Below are positions 46,828 through 55,450 of a stretch of DNA of 64,000 nt, piece by piece. Below the pieces are notes generated by a model. The model searched no databases. It was not told the DNA's origin and saw only the letters and a program-made list of their open reading frames with translations. Origin of the DNA: an uncultured Acetatifactor sp. Its GTDB lineage: Bacteria > Bacillota > Clostridia > Lachnospirales > Lachnospiraceae. The stretch lies in NCBI GenBank assembly GCA_910577235.1, contig CAJTMX010000024.1, forward strand, positions 1-64,000. Reading direction: 5' to 3'. The position numbers and the translations under genes were made by a program. Positions within the stretch are counted from its first letter, which is position 1. Every line of letters begins with the position of its first letter.

Positions 46828-47160
46828 TCATCCAACCATATTTCCAATAGCTTCCTCAACAGCAGCATTTAAACTTTTTCCGTGTTCAATAGCATACACA
46901 GCAATGTTACGATGCAGTTCTGGACTAATCCTAACATTAAATGTTCCCTTGTATGGCTGTTCGGGTACCACATTTCGTTCTTTGCAGTCTGCCAAATATT
47001 CGTCAATCACATTCTGAAAATCCTGCTCTAGCTCCTGTACAGAATCACCTTCATAAGATAACAAAGATTTTATTCCAATTACTTTTCCGAAAAGACAACT
47101 ATCTTCTTTGGAATATTCCACTGTACCGTTGTAATTCTTATATGACAACAAATTACTCAT
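46828..47160 (-). CDS. hicB: HicB-type antitoxin
   Basis: The 110-residue protein has an N-terminal HicB-like RNase-H-fold part (YNGTVEYSKEDSCLFGKVIG, then YEGDSVQELEQDFQNVIDEY) and a C-terminal ribbon-helix-helix (GTFNVRISPELHRNIAVYAI). It is the antitoxin and repressor for the toxin encoded two bases upstream. ATG at 47160 has AAAGGA nine bases upstream; a TTG at 47166 would overlap the toxin stop. Confidence 0.9.
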   Translation of the reverse strand: MSNLLSYKNYNGTVEYSKEDSCLFGKVIGIKSLLSYEGDSVQELEQDFQNVIDEYLADCKERNVVPEQPYKGTFNVRISPELHRNIAVYAIEHGKSLNAAVEEAIGNMVG

Positions 47161-47162
47161 AA

Positions 47163-47390
47163 TCAACCATCCTTTCTTAATTTCTCTATTACCTGATCTA
47201 AGACATATCTCTTTAATATCCCGTTTGGATGTGGTTTATGGAAATTTATCACTTCATTACTTCCATCTTTTACAAATTTTACTCCCGCTCCGGTTCCTCC
47301 TAGTTTTAATTCATACCCAAAATATGATAACAGGGACTTCATTTCATCAAAAGTAAAATCTTTAGGTTTCTTCAATAATCTATCTATCAA
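47163..47390 (-). CDS. hicA: HicA-type mRNA interferase toxin
   Basis: This is a 75-residue small basic protein with the HicA dsRBD-like layout: FDEMKSLLSYFGYELKLGG near the start and the catalytic His in INFHKPHPNGILKRYVLDQV. It would cleave mRNA when free of HicB. The pair may stabilise the adjacent accessory DNA. Confidence 0.9.
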   Translation of the reverse strand: MIDRLLKKPKDFTFDEMKSLLSYFGYELKLGGTGAGVKFVKDGSNEVINFHKPHPNGILKRYVLDQVIEKLRKDG

Positions 47391-47575
47391 TTTATCTTTC
47401 TTACCCTTGACATTTCTCCTTTAAATGTAATATATCACTTCACAGCAAAGTATGCAACTATCTCTAGTTGCTAATATCCCTTTTTATAGTAGTCCTGTCT
47501 AAAGTGTGAAATTGTGATCACTGCCCTATGCAGAATTTGTAGCGTTAATGTGATGCCTTGACAGTCAAGCACTAA

Positions 47576-47692
47576 AACTAAGAGAACACTTCTAGCGGCT
47601 GCAAAGAAATCAATCGAACCCATGCCCCGATATGCCGCCGTATTTCCTGCCGCTTTGTATATATGCCCGACAAGGACAATCGCACACTGGTA
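47576..47692 (-). pseudogene. Fragment of a RepA-like AAA ATPase
   Basis: Translation gives CAIVLVGHIYKAAGN, then YRGMGSIDFFAAARSVLLV. This matches residues 170-205 of the intact RepA-like ATPase at 51445-52413 (CAIVLIGHMNKASGS, then YRGLGSIDFQATARSVLVV) and nothing beyond. It is a decayed piece of a second, related mobile element lying outside the left end of the 13-kb element. Confidence 0.75.
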
Positions 47693-47796
47693 GGAACGGG
47701 CAGAACAGGTAAAACAAATAAAAGGTTGGTAAAAAGACAAACTCCGATGATATTTGGCACCACTATCCACTTTTTCATTTTGCAAAATTTCAAAAA

Positions 47797-47823
47797 GGGC
47801 TCCCCGATTTCTCGGAAAGCCCC
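47797..47823 (-). terminator. Terminator downstream of the left tuf fragment
   Basis: On the minus strand GGGGCTTTCCGA-gaaa-TCGGGGAGCCC is followed by TTTTT, just after the stop codon of the tuf-like fragment. A terminator in the same relative place lies beside the right copy (60734-60765), so each element end carries a terminator for tuf. Confidence 0.75.
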
Positions 47824-47843
47824 ATAAAATCCAGCTTTTTACT

Positions 47844-47899
47844 GATTACACAATAATCGCAGCCACACGACCAGAATCTACTGTACGTCCACCCTCACG
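47844..47899 (-). repeat. Attachment site (left): 3' end of an EF-Tu gene
   Basis: The minus strand encodes REGGRTVDSGRVAAIIV and a stop, recognisable as the C-terminus of EF-Tu. It matches 60798-60853 at 53 of 56 positions, including an unbroken 22-bp identity at the tuf-proximal end. The sequence upstream of it does not encode EF-Tu, so it is an attachment-site duplicate rather than the gene. Confidence 0.88.
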
Positions 47900-48001
47900 A
47901 GCTTTCGGAAATGAAATCTGAATACTTTTCCTTGTTTTTGCTACTTATTATTCATCATATTATCTGATTTGACACTATATTTTTACTGTTCTGAAAAATT
48001 T

Positions 48002-48020
48002 TAGAGCCAAAATAGAGCCA
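48002..48020 (+). promoter_or_regulatory. Left integrase arm-type sites
   Basis: TAGAGCCA occurs at 48002-48009 and 48013-48020, with starts 11 bp apart, about 100 bp inside the left attachment site. The same octamer pair with the same 11-bp spacing occurs near the right end. Confidence 0.7.
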
Positions 48021-48181
48021 TCAGCAAAATACCGATTTTCTCCTTATCCATCCTTATTACATGGTGCTAGCACCATGTATAAATAACATTAACAAGGAAA
48101 ATATCAATTCGTTGTCCTCCACCACTCTAATCAACAAACCGGAATTTTCGTTTTCACCAGACTTATCGTTTCTTAACAAAA

Positions 48182-49381
48182 TCAACTTTCCGCCAGTGCA
48201 TCAATCAATTTCTGGATACTATGTTCAAGAGTGCTTTCACCCCAGCCAAGCTCCCATTCATCATTTGAACCACTGTCAGATACAACGTAGATCGCTGTTG
48301 CCTTGCGGGAACGGAAATTCGCGATTGTAAATAGTCCTGCTCCTTCCATCTCAACGCATTTCGCACCCAGATCGTTAAAATAATACCGTTCTCTCCATTC
48401 AGGCTGAATATATCCGCCATCCGTTGTCCAATGATAGCCACGAATACAGGATATTCCCTTTTTCTCCAGCTCCATACAAAAAGAGTCTGTCAAATCCTTT
48501 GTTGAATCGATTCGTTCCCCCTTAAATCCATATAACCTGGTAATAGAGGTATCGTTATAAGCCCCATCGGTAAGGACATAGTCTCCAATCTTATTCCCGC
48601 CGGCAAATCCTACATGAATCAGTTCTTTCACTCCTGCTGCATATAAATCCTCTGCCTGGGTTGCCAGTCCCGGTGAACACATCTCGCCCTTTGCAAAACC
48701 TAAATTGCTGTTATGATTCATTACATATATGCCTCCACCGACATCAAAGGTAAGCGTAGCAATGTTCTTTGCAAGCATTGTATCAAACAGGCTATCCGCC
48801 AGCAAATAAACTCTTTGGGGCACCTTTGTCTGATATTCATCAAAATCAAGTCCCTGCAATTCAATCTCTTTTCGGACAAGAACAGATGGGGCATTATAAA
48901 AAGCCGGGTCTATATCAAATTCTCTTTTCCGCATAATAGAATATGACAATAATTTTCCATTTGCAACGGAATGCTCCGCTTGTCTTAATAACTCGTATCC
49001 CCGTTTGCGATAAAATTCAACAGCTGGCAACGATGCATCTATATTTACATACGAATAATTCTTTATTATTTCTTTTTCCAAACAATCCATAAGCTTGGTT
49101 CCAATTCCCTCATGTTGATGATTCGGAGTTACATATACCCTTAAAATAGCGTTTTGATTGATTGTGCCTGTTCCAAGAGTGGCAGCTCCACAAGCAATCA
49201 CATAGGTATTACCTTCCAAAATGTCCTTATGGATATTATCGTGATTATGTAATTCCAAAAAGAAATCCACCACTTCATCCGAATAGTATTTTGAATATAT
49301 TTCTTTTATCGTTTCACTTACGACTTCATTAATCTCGTCAGTCTGATCTAACCGAGCTTTTTTGATTGCTAATTGTTCCAC
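48182..49381 (-). CDS. GNAT acetyltransferase-nucleoside phosphorylase fusion
   Basis: The 399-residue protein has two domains. Residues about 5-155 form a GNAT acetyltransferase (LRVYVTPNHQHEGIGTKLMD carries the acetyl-CoA loop; FYRKRGYELL closes the domain). Residues about 165-399 resemble nucleoside phosphorylases (PNP_UDP_1): IHVGFAGGNKIGDYVLTDGA, then KCVEMEGAGLFTIANFRSRK, which holds the nucleoside-binding Glu, and VVSDSGSNDEW. GTG at 49381 is chosen because GGAGGG lies upstream; ATG at 49414 is an alternative. It is cargo near the left end of the element. The product is not predictable; action on a nucleoside, or resistance to a nucleoside-type compound, would fit. Confidence 0.8.
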   Translation of the reverse strand: MEQLAIKKARLDQTDEINEVVSETIKEIYSKYYSDEVVDFFLELHNHDNIHKDILEGNTYVIACGAATLGTGTINQNAILRVYVTPNHQHEGIGTKLMDCLEKEIIKNYSYVNIDASLPAVEFYRKRGYELLRQAEHSVANGKLLSYSIMRKREFDIDPAFYNAPSVLVRKEIELQGLDFDEYQTKVPQRVYLLADSLFDTMLAKNIATLTFDVGGGIYVMNHNSNLGFAKGEMCSPGLATQAEDLYAAGVKELIHVGFAGGNKIGDYVLTDGAYNDTSITRLYGFKGERIDSTKDLTDSFCMELEKKGISCIRGYHWTTDGGYIQPEWRERYYFNDLGAKCVEMEGAGLFTIANFRSRKATAIYVVSDSGSNDEWELGWGESTLEHSIQKLIDALAES

Positions 49382-49486
49382 TCTTTTTCCCTCCATAAAT
49401 TCCGATTTGTCCATTTCATTATATCACTTCCGTTCCTCATTTACCACAAAAATATAGGGCGCAGCAACCACCGCGCCCCACATTTA

Positions 49487-49801
49487 TTATCGTTCTAACG
49501 ATTTCTCTATTTTCCACTTCTGCCCTTTCAAATCGGTTTGCTTCTCATACAGATTATTGCGCTCTTTGCAAAGTTCTTTCATGCGCTCCAACTGCGCCCG
49601 CACTCCCTCCCGGCAATCCGGCTCTATCTTCTTATATTCCCCGGTCAGATTGCGGATTGTATTATTGTTTTCCTTTATCTGCTCCGAAAGGCATACCCAG
49701 TCTATCAGATTTTGCACTTCCTTGTCCGTTTCATAAAGGTCTGTTTCTGCTACGATTTTAGCACACAGCCGTATCATTACTTTCTTTTCCATATCCGTCA
49801 T
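49487..49801 (-). CDS. Small coiled-coil accessory protein of the mobile element
   Basis: This 104-residue charged helical protein (KIVAETDLYETDKEVQNLID, then REGVRAQLERMKELCKERNN) is of the kind found directly after MobV relaxase genes in clostridial elements. It starts 22 bp downstream of the relaxase stop. A GTG at 49819 is an alternative start. No motif is recognised; a role in mobilization is inferred from position only. Confidence 0.55.
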   Translation of the reverse strand: MTDMEKKVMIRLCAKIVAETDLYETDKEVQNLIDWVCLSEQIKENNNTIRNLTGEYKKIEPDCREGVRAQLERMKELCKERNNLYEKQTDLKGQKWKIEKSLER

Positions 49802-49823
49802 AATCCTATCAATCCTCACTTTC

Positions 49824-51194
49824 CTATCGGCTCATTTCAAACACACGTTTCGGGCGTTTATTTGCCTTTTCTATCTGTTCTAATGCCTTTGACCGTTCCA
49901 ATATCAACTGTACCTGTTCTCTACCTAAATGACACTCCAAACGCCTCAAATCAGACGCTTTTTCCTGCAATCGGTCTATGGTGTCGCTCTGCTCCATGAC
50001 CTTATCTGTCAAGCGACTAATCTGTATTTGTTGCTCGTCCACTTTGGCGGCAAATTTCTTGCTTTGCTCTGTAAGCTGTACGCATTTGATAGTCAGATTT
50101 TTTACCACCTCTTTTAATTTCTCCACAAGCGGTAAAGCCTTTTTGTCCCGGTATGCCTTTGCGCTCATCAATGCCCCCGGCTCTGACAACTGCCATTTTT
50201 CATCTTCATCATAGGCGTGTATATTGCGCTCCATGACTTCCTTTGACTGTACCATCTTGTTAAGTTCCTGCTGTAACTTTTTCTGCTGTTTTTCCAATTT
50301 CTCATTTTCAGACAGCAGCTTTTCCTTATCTTCCGTCAGTGTTTCCGTCTGCTCTTTCAAAAGAAGATTTGTTGCGGAAAGTTCCGATACTTCCTGCCGG
50401 ATCGCTTCTCCCTCTTTCCGTATCTGCTCCGTTTCCTGTCCTGCCGCTATCTGCTGATGAAGAATAGAGGATAATTGCTCTTTACTGCCGGAGATTGTCT
50501 GTTCCAGTTCTGCAACCTCTTTCTGCCGCTCCTGCTTCTCAAAGTCGAGTACAGACAAATGCTTCTCATGTGTTCCCTTTTTCTCCCACTCAATATCATG
50601 CTTTAGCATAATCTCCGCAAGCTGTTCTTTCTCTGCCGCTACCCACTGGTTACGTTCCGTTTCGCTCCTTGTGCCGCCTTTGAAGCCGAGTTCTGCCAGT
50701 GCCTTTTTCAATGATACTCTTGTTTCAAGCCCTCTTTTGCTTCCAATCGTATAAGGTATGAAATCTATATGCAGATGTGGTGTTGCTTCGTCCATATGGA
50801 GATGTGCCGAAAACACTCTCAATGTGGGATTGCGCCGCTGAAAATCCTGCATATATTCATCAAGTATTTTTGCCGCAAGCTGTCCGTCCTCTGTCTTTGC
50901 CCCCATATCGTCCTTGTTGCCTATCTGTAAAATAATTTCATGGAATGGCTTCTCCTGCTTGCCGGAACAGATTTTCTCATAATAATCATCAATCCGGCGG
51001 TCACTTCTAGTCTGCTTCTCATTGTACCGGTCAAGTGCTTCATCAAATAATTCGTGGTAAACATCTTTGATATTTTCGTTGCAGTATTCCACATTCAGAC
51101 AGCTCCGCTCCGGGTCAGTGTTCTTTGCGTGAAATTTTCTGCTATTGTGGTTGACAGAGCCTTTCCCTGTCATAACGCTGATAGTCCGCTTCAA
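49824..51194 (-). CDS. mobV: MobV-family relaxase (Pre/Mob)
   Basis: This 456-residue relaxase has the N-terminal motif GKGSVNHNSRKFHAKN with the conserved Asn/Tyr region, and the metal-binding motif FSAHLHMDEATPHLHIDFIP (HxDExxPHxH) around residue 135. A long coiled coil makes up the C-terminal half. It starts with TTG at 51194, preceded by GGGAGAAAGGG, giving the family-typical N-terminus. It nicks the transfer origin so that the element can ride on a conjugation apparatus supplied by another element. A hairpin-rich region directly upstream may be oriT. Confidence 0.9.
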   Translation of the reverse strand: MKRTISVMTGKGSVNHNSRKFHAKNTDPERSCLNVEYCNENIKDVYHELFDEALDRYNEKQTRSDRRIDDYYEKICSGKQEKPFHEIILQIGNKDDMGAKTEDGQLAAKILDEYMQDFQRRNPTLRVFSAHLHMDEATPHLHIDFIPYTIGSKRGLETRVSLKKALAELGFKGGTRSETERNQWVAAEKEQLAEIMLKHDIEWEKKGTHEKHLSVLDFEKQERQKEVAELEQTISGSKEQLSSILHQQIAAGQETEQIRKEGEAIRQEVSELSATNLLLKEQTETLTEDKEKLLSENEKLEKQQKKLQQELNKMVQSKEVMERNIHAYDEDEKWQLSEPGALMSAKAYRDKKALPLVEKLKEVVKNLTIKCVQLTEQSKKFAAKVDEQQIQISRLTDKVMEQSDTIDRLQEKASDLRRLECHLGREQVQLILERSKALEQIEKANKRPKRVFEMSR

Positions 51195-51249
51195 TCAATT
51201 TCCCTTTCTCCCTATCGGGTAATGAGCGCCGGATACGGCGCATAGCCTT

Positions 51250-51375
51250 TGTTACTTTCTGCGAAAGTAACGCAAAAGCACTTTCGACACGCTCCGCTTT
51301 ATCAAAAGTGCCTTTGCGCCCTGCCGGGGGCTTTCCGTCCTTACGGACGGTGCGGCTTTTCGCCGCCTTATTGCC
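51250..51375. other. Candidate origin of transfer (hairpin-rich)
   Basis: Directly upstream of the relaxase gene are three dyads: GTTACTTTC / GAAAGTAAC (51251-51259, 51263-51271), GCACTTT / AAAGTGC (51278-51284, 51305-51311) and CCGTCC / GGACGG (51335-51340, 51345-51350). Inverted repeats beside a MobV gene are the usual layout of its oriT. The nick site cannot be placed from sequence alone. Confidence 0.45.
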
Positions 51376-51444
51376 GCCACGCTTCTAATCAAGATGGCAA
51401 GATTACCCTATCTTTAGAAAAGGCAATCTTGCTATCTTCTTTTG

Positions 51445-52413
51445 CTACAAAGTCCAGTACCATTGATTTCCTACTTTCACGCTGTCAATGTTCATTTCTT
51501 TTTTGGCGTTCCACAGCGTTTTCTTCTTGATACCCCTCTCCCTTGCCGCTTCTGTAACTTCATTGCAGGATAACTGCCCCTCTGCCAAAATCTCCGCAAG
51601 AAATGATTTAGCGTCCTTTGTTTTCTGTCCTCTGCTTTCGCCGGAAAGTAATTCCTCAACCGTAATGTCATAAACGCCCTCCCAAGTAAAACCGTTGTCC
51701 TTATCCATGCGAAATGCTATTGAAGTTCCCTCCGGCGCAAGACTGCTCTTATCATGCGCTATCACACGCAAAGTTGTATCGTCTTTTATCCTGCCGACTA
51801 CCAACACACTCCGGGCGGTAGCTTGAAAATCTATTGAACCCAAGCCCCGGTAAGTCGATTTACTTCCGCTTGCCTTATTCATGTGACCGATAAGGACAAT
51901 CGCACAACCGTATTCTTCCGCAATATTTCCCAACTGCTTCAGCACTGGTCTGATTTCGTTTGCCCGGTGCATATCCACATCTGCGCCCAAATAGGCTTGT
52001 ATTGGGTCTAACACAACCATTTTTGCCCTGGTTTCCTTTATTGCCCGGACGAGCCTTTCATCTGTCATACTCAAACAATCAATACTTTCATCAATTACCA
52101 ACACCCGGTTACAGTCTGCTCCTGCTTCTAACAATCGGGGTTTTATGGTATCTTCCAAACTATCCTCTGCGTTCTGATAAATCACGTTGACCGGCTCTCT
52201 GCCCTCTGCTGTTTCCTCACAGGGAAGTGCTTCGCCTTTTGTGAGAAGTGCCGCAAGGTGCAAAATAAAAGTGGTCTTTCCCTCCCCCGGATCGCCTCGC
52301 ACAATCGTCAGCTTTCCATAGGGAATATAAGGATACCACAACCAGTTTACTTCTCTTGCTTCTACATCTTCCATGTTGATTAAACGATAATTTTTCTCTC
52401 TTTTTTCTTCCAT
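51445..52413 (-). CDS. RepA-like AAA ATPase (replicative helicase loader/helicase type)
   Basis: The 322-residue RecA-fold ATPase has Walker A GDPGEGKTTF (about 40-49), Walker B KMVVLDPIQAYLG, and the RepA-like block IVLIGHMNKASGSKSTYRGL followed by GSIDFQATARSVLVV. A C-terminal helix-turn-helix (NEVTEAARERGIKKKTLWNA) may bind DNA. This is the AAA_25/RepA type found in mobilizable elements, where it supports replication of the excised circle. ATG at 52413 is used. Confidence 0.85.
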   Translation of the reverse strand: MEEKREKNYRLINMEDVEAREVNWLWYPYIPYGKLTIVRGDPGEGKTTFILHLAALLTKGEALPCEETAEGREPVNVIYQNAEDSLEDTIKPRLLEAGADCNRVLVIDESIDCLSMTDERLVRAIKETRAKMVVLDPIQAYLGADVDMHRANEIRPVLKQLGNIAEEYGCAIVLIGHMNKASGSKSTYRGLGSIDFQATARSVLVVGRIKDDTTLRVIAHDKSSLAPEGTSIAFRMDKDNGFTWEGVYDITVEELLSGESRGQKTKDAKSFLAEILAEGQLSCNEVTEAARERGIKKKTLWNAKKEMNIDSVKVGNQWYWTL

Positions 52414-52522
52414 TTGCGTCCTCCACTGAAATAATTCGATTGAGTTTCGGCAGAGCCTTTGTTATACTATATTTGCGAGATATAAATACAACAGGCTCTG
52501 CCTTTGTAGTGAAATGTCCTTG

Positions 52523-53024
52523 TCAATCGGCAGGGGCATTTTCATTTCTTGCGGCGTTTAGCATATCTGCCACTTTCTTTTGTTGATTAGGATATAAATG
52601 CCCGTAAGTATTCAGCGTGATTTTAATATCCCTATGCCCTAACCGTTCTTTTATAATCAAAGGCTGTACACCTTGATTGATAAGATATGCTACATGGCTA
52701 TGACGTAAATCATGTACCCTAATCTGCTTTACACCCGATTTCACACACGCACGTTTCAGCTTATGCTGTACCGCTTCTGCAACAATCGGAAACAGTCTTT
52801 CATTATCCGGCAGACCATAACAACGGTTCACATACATTTCAATCTCTTTCGTTAAAAATTTGGGAATGTCAATCACTCTAACCGACTGTTCCGTTTTCGG
52901 CGTTGTAATAATATCCCTACGCTCCGTTCTGTAATAAGTCTTAGTAATGCTAATTTGATTGTTTTGAAAATCAACATCTTCTTTTGTCAGTGCCAACATT
53001 TCTGCTTTTGTCAAGTAAAATCTA
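52523..53024 (-). pseudogene. int: Integrase, C-terminal half (separated from N-terminal half)
   Basis: This stretch encodes the catalytic C-terminal part of a tyrosine recombinase: ALTKEDVDFQNNQISITKTY, VHDLRHSHVAYLINQG (His-x-x-Arg) and LNTYGHLYPNQQ (catalytic Tyr). It lacks the N-terminal domain, core-binding domain and first catalytic Arg, which are at 59024-59629. The two halves align as one Tn916-type integrase if the 6 kb between is removed. An imperfect duplication at the break (TTGACAAAAGCAGAAATG against CTGACAAAAGAAGATG) shows the joint is not clean. The frame runs on into the ISAs1 element. Confidence 0.85.
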
Positions 53025-53032
53025 AAAAAATG
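53025..53032. repeat. Target-site duplication of the ISAs1-family element (left copy)
   Basis: AAAAAATG at 53025-53032 is repeated exactly at 54219-54226 on the other side of the insertion sequence. Eight-base duplications are usual for this IS family. Confidence 0.8.
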
Positions 53033-54218
53033 CACGGAAATCAATTTTGGAAAACATCACAAATACAAGAAGGGTCAAGCAGGCATCCAAACATAATTTT
53101 TGAAATAGCACGTTTGGATGCAGACCTTTCCTTATATGTTTTTATTAGATTGATTGCCAGCTTTCTAAGCATATTCAGGTTCTGCTGCACATTTTTATCC
53201 TCTACCCGGCAGTAATCTTCCCTGAAATGGACATCTAGCAGCCAGTGCATTGTCTCCACTGACCACTCCCCGCGTGCATAATAGAGCAGCTCCTTTGCCG
53301 TCAGCCTCCGGCTGGAAATGTAATAGTGCCATTCACTCGACTGTTCGCCTTTTACCTCAAATTCAGTATGGATGGCACCTATGCTCTTCAGGTTTTTCCA
53401 GTCCCCCCTGCCAGCCAACCATCCAATATCATTTGTGACAAAAGCCGTCCGTTTTTCTATCCTGTCCCGGCTTTTCTCTGTACTGCCTGCCTTCTCCATT
53501 TCTTCATGAAAAGTTTCATCCTGCACATAATCTTCTATATCTTTTTTCAGTGTCTCCTGATTGTCTTTTGCGCACAGTAAATAATCAGCATGCCCAGCGA
53601 TAACGGCTTCTGCTGTTTTCTTCTGACAATTCAATGCATCGGCAACTACCATGCACCCGCCAATTTCAAGCTGTCCTATAAGCTCCTGGACTGCAGGAAT
53701 CTCATTGCTTTTACCATCCACGCTTTTCTGGGCAAAGGTAATTCCGAGCTCCGAAACCTGTGCGCTTACGATATGGAGAGGGCTTTCATAACTGCCCATA
53801 TGCCCCGTCGAACGGATTGTCTTTCCATCCAGGGCGATTGTCATCCCTTCCCTTTTTTCAGGCAGGATGTCTTCTGCCCACCGGACAAAACAGCGGTTAA
53901 GGGATTCTGGCTTTATTAGCTTAAGAAGGCACAGAAGCCAGTAATAGCATGGCACATTTTCTATCCCGAATTTCTCCTTTAAAAATATGCTTATCCTGTC
54001 GCTTGCTGCCCACTGGTGTATCTGTCTGATATTTTTCAGCCCGCAGATGCTTCCAAGTATTACAATTGTTATTGCTTCTGCCACACTACAGAAATAGCCA
54101 TTGTATTCTCTTGTTGTTTCTATTTCTTCAAAATATTGAGTTATGATATTCTTTTCCATGGGTCTATTATACATGGTTTTGAGGAAATTGAAATGTTTTT
54201 CAAAAATTGATTTCCGTG
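53033..54218 (-). mobile_element. ISAs1-family insertion sequence
   Basis: This is a complete 1186-bp insertion sequence. Its ends are inverted repeats starting CACGGAAATCAATTTT, and it is flanked by the 8-bp direct repeat AAAAAATG (53025-53032 and 54219-54226). It holds one intact transposase gene. It lies at the break between the integrase C-terminal half and the defence cargo, so it landed there after, or together with, the disruption of the integrase. Confidence 0.9.
53041..54174 (-). CDS. ISAs1-family transposase
   Basis: This 377-residue DDE transposase has an N-terminal DDE_Tnp_1-associated domain. Catalytic motifs are in IALDGKTIRSTGHM (first Asp), MVVADALNCQKKTAEAVIAG (second Asp) and TMHWLLDVHFREDYCR (Glu region, ending the C-terminal YREK-like block). 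Length and motifs match ISAs1 transposases, and the frame is unbroken, so the element may still be active. A second ATG lies five codons into the frame. Confidence 0.92.
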   Translation of the reverse strand: MYNRPMEKNIITQYFEEIETTREYNGYFCSVAEAITIVILGSICGLKNIRQIHQWAASDRISIFLKEKFGIENVPCYYWLLCLLKLIKPESLNRCFVRWAEDILPEKREGMTIALDGKTIRSTGHMGSYESPLHIVSAQVSELGITFAQKSVDGKSNEIPAVQELIGQLEIGGCMVVADALNCQKKTAEAVIAGHADYLLCAKDNQETLKKDIEDYVQDETFHEEMEKAGSTEKSRDRIEKRTAFVTNDIGWLAGRGDWKNLKSIGAIHTEFEVKGEQSSEWHYYISSRRLTAKELLYYARGEWSVETMHWLLDVHFREDYCRVEDKNVQQNLNMLRKLAINLIKTYKERSASKRAISKIMFGCLLDPSCICDVFQN

Positions 54219-54247
54219 AAAAAATGTTTTTTGATCAATGAAAAAGA

Positions 54248-54272
54248 CACCGTAGTATTAGCCTCTATGGTG
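54248..54272 (-). terminator. Intrinsic terminator after the DUF1016 gene
   Basis: CACCGTAG and CTATGGTG form an 8-base stem (54248-54255, 54265-54272); on the minus strand a T5 run follows. It lies just outside the insertion sequence. Confidence 0.65.
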
Positions 54273-54307
54273 CCTTTCAATAATACTCTTTTTTATATAA
54301 CATCAAT

Positions 54308-55351
54308 TTATTCTTTCTCACTTATTAACTGCCGCAGCTCTTCCTTACTTGGAAGCACCGTTTGATATTTGCTCGCAAATATCTGATTATTGTCTTCCGG
54401 TAAAGTCATTTCTACCACCGCGTCTTTCTTATCCTTACAAATAATGATTCCTATTGTTGGGTTTTCATCCTCTAGCTTTACTTTCCTGTCGTAATAGTTT
54501 ACATACATCTGCATTTGCCCAATATCCTGATGCTTCAGCTGACCGACCTTCAAATCAAATAAGACAAAACATCTTAACAGACGGTTAAAAAATACCAGAT
54601 CCACTCTATAATGTTCTTCTTCAAATGTAAACCGCACCTGACGTCCCACAAAAGTAAAGCCTCTCCCCAATTCCAGCAAAAACATCTGCAAATTGTCTAT
54701 CAGGCGCTTTTCCAAATCGGTTTCTGAATAAACAGGTTCTTCCGGCAATCCGGTAAATTCCAGAACATAAGGATCTTTAAAAATATCATCCGGCTTTTCA
54801 ATCTGCTGTCCTTCCAAAGCAAGGCGCATTACCTCCTCTTTCTCCCTGCTTAATGCAAGCCTTTCATATAAGGAACTGCCATATTGCCGCCCAAGTTCAT
54901 CCTTGCTCCATCCATTCCGGTATGCTTCTATTTCATAGAAATGACGTTCTTCTACATTGTTTATACGCATCAGAATAAGATAATGCGACCAGCTTAAGTA
55001 AAACCGCCTTCCCTCTACAGTCATTGGAAGCTGCTCCGAATTTGAAAAGGCTGAATCTGAAATTACATCTTTCGAATATACCATATAGAAACGGCGCATA
55101 AGTTTTAAATTTTCATAGGAAAAGCCCCTGCCAAACTCTTCTGTCAGCCGCACGGATAACTCCTGTAGAATATATTTCCCATAAGCTGCACGCTCGCTAC
55201 CATTCTGCTCCTCATCTATAATCAAGCGCCCGGCCTCATAATAAGAATAAACCATAGCCATGTTCACTGCCATGCTCATCCTACGCTTTGCATCTCGAAA
55301 TAACTGCACAACCTGGCTAATAAATTTATCACTGCTCTTCTTATCCTGCAT
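54308..55351 (-). CDS. DUF1016 family nuclease (YhcG/PDDEXK-like)
   Basis: This 347-residue protein has the N-terminal DUF1016 helical domain (AVNMAMVYSYYEAGRLIIDE, then GRGFSYENLKLMRRFY). The C-terminal PD-(D/E)XK nuclease domain (about 205-330) has RVDLVFFNRLLRCFVLFDLK, where D, then D-x-K, fits the catalytic core, followed by NPTIGIIICKDK. This family (Escherichia coli YhcG) is linked to phage defence islands and mobile DNA. ATG at 55351 with AAAGGAG upstream is used. It lies 99 bp after the STAND gene on the same strand. Confidence 0.88.
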   Translation of the reverse strand: MQDKKSSDKFISQVVQLFRDAKRRMSMAVNMAMVYSYYEAGRLIIDEEQNGSERAAYGKYILQELSVRLTEEFGRGFSYENLKLMRRFYMVYSKDVISDSAFSNSEQLPMTVEGRRFYLSWSHYLILMRINNVEERHFYEIEAYRNGWSKDELGRQYGSSLYERLALSREKEEVMRLALEGQQIEKPDDIFKDPYVLEFTGLPEEPVYSETDLEKRLIDNLQMFLLELGRGFTFVGRQVRFTFEEEHYRVDLVFFNRLLRCFVLFDLKVGQLKHQDIGQMQMYVNYYDRKVKLEDENPTIGIIICKDKKDAVVEMTLPEDNNQIFASKYQTVLPSKEELRQLISEKE

Positions 55352-55450
55352 TCTAAATTTCTCCTTTTCCAATTCGGTAACTGGCAATTACCGAATTTAT
55401 AAAATTTTCTATACGACAGACGAAAATCCAACAGGAACGGATTATAATGT

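Noticed and set aside
47471..47785. A separate 104-codon gene
   Set aside because: Only about 40 residues resemble the RepA-like ATPase and the remainder is unrelated; it is a fragment, not a gene.
47844..47899. A tuf (EF-Tu) gene
   Set aside because: Only the last 17 or so codons are present at both places; the sequence upstream of each does not encode EF-Tu.
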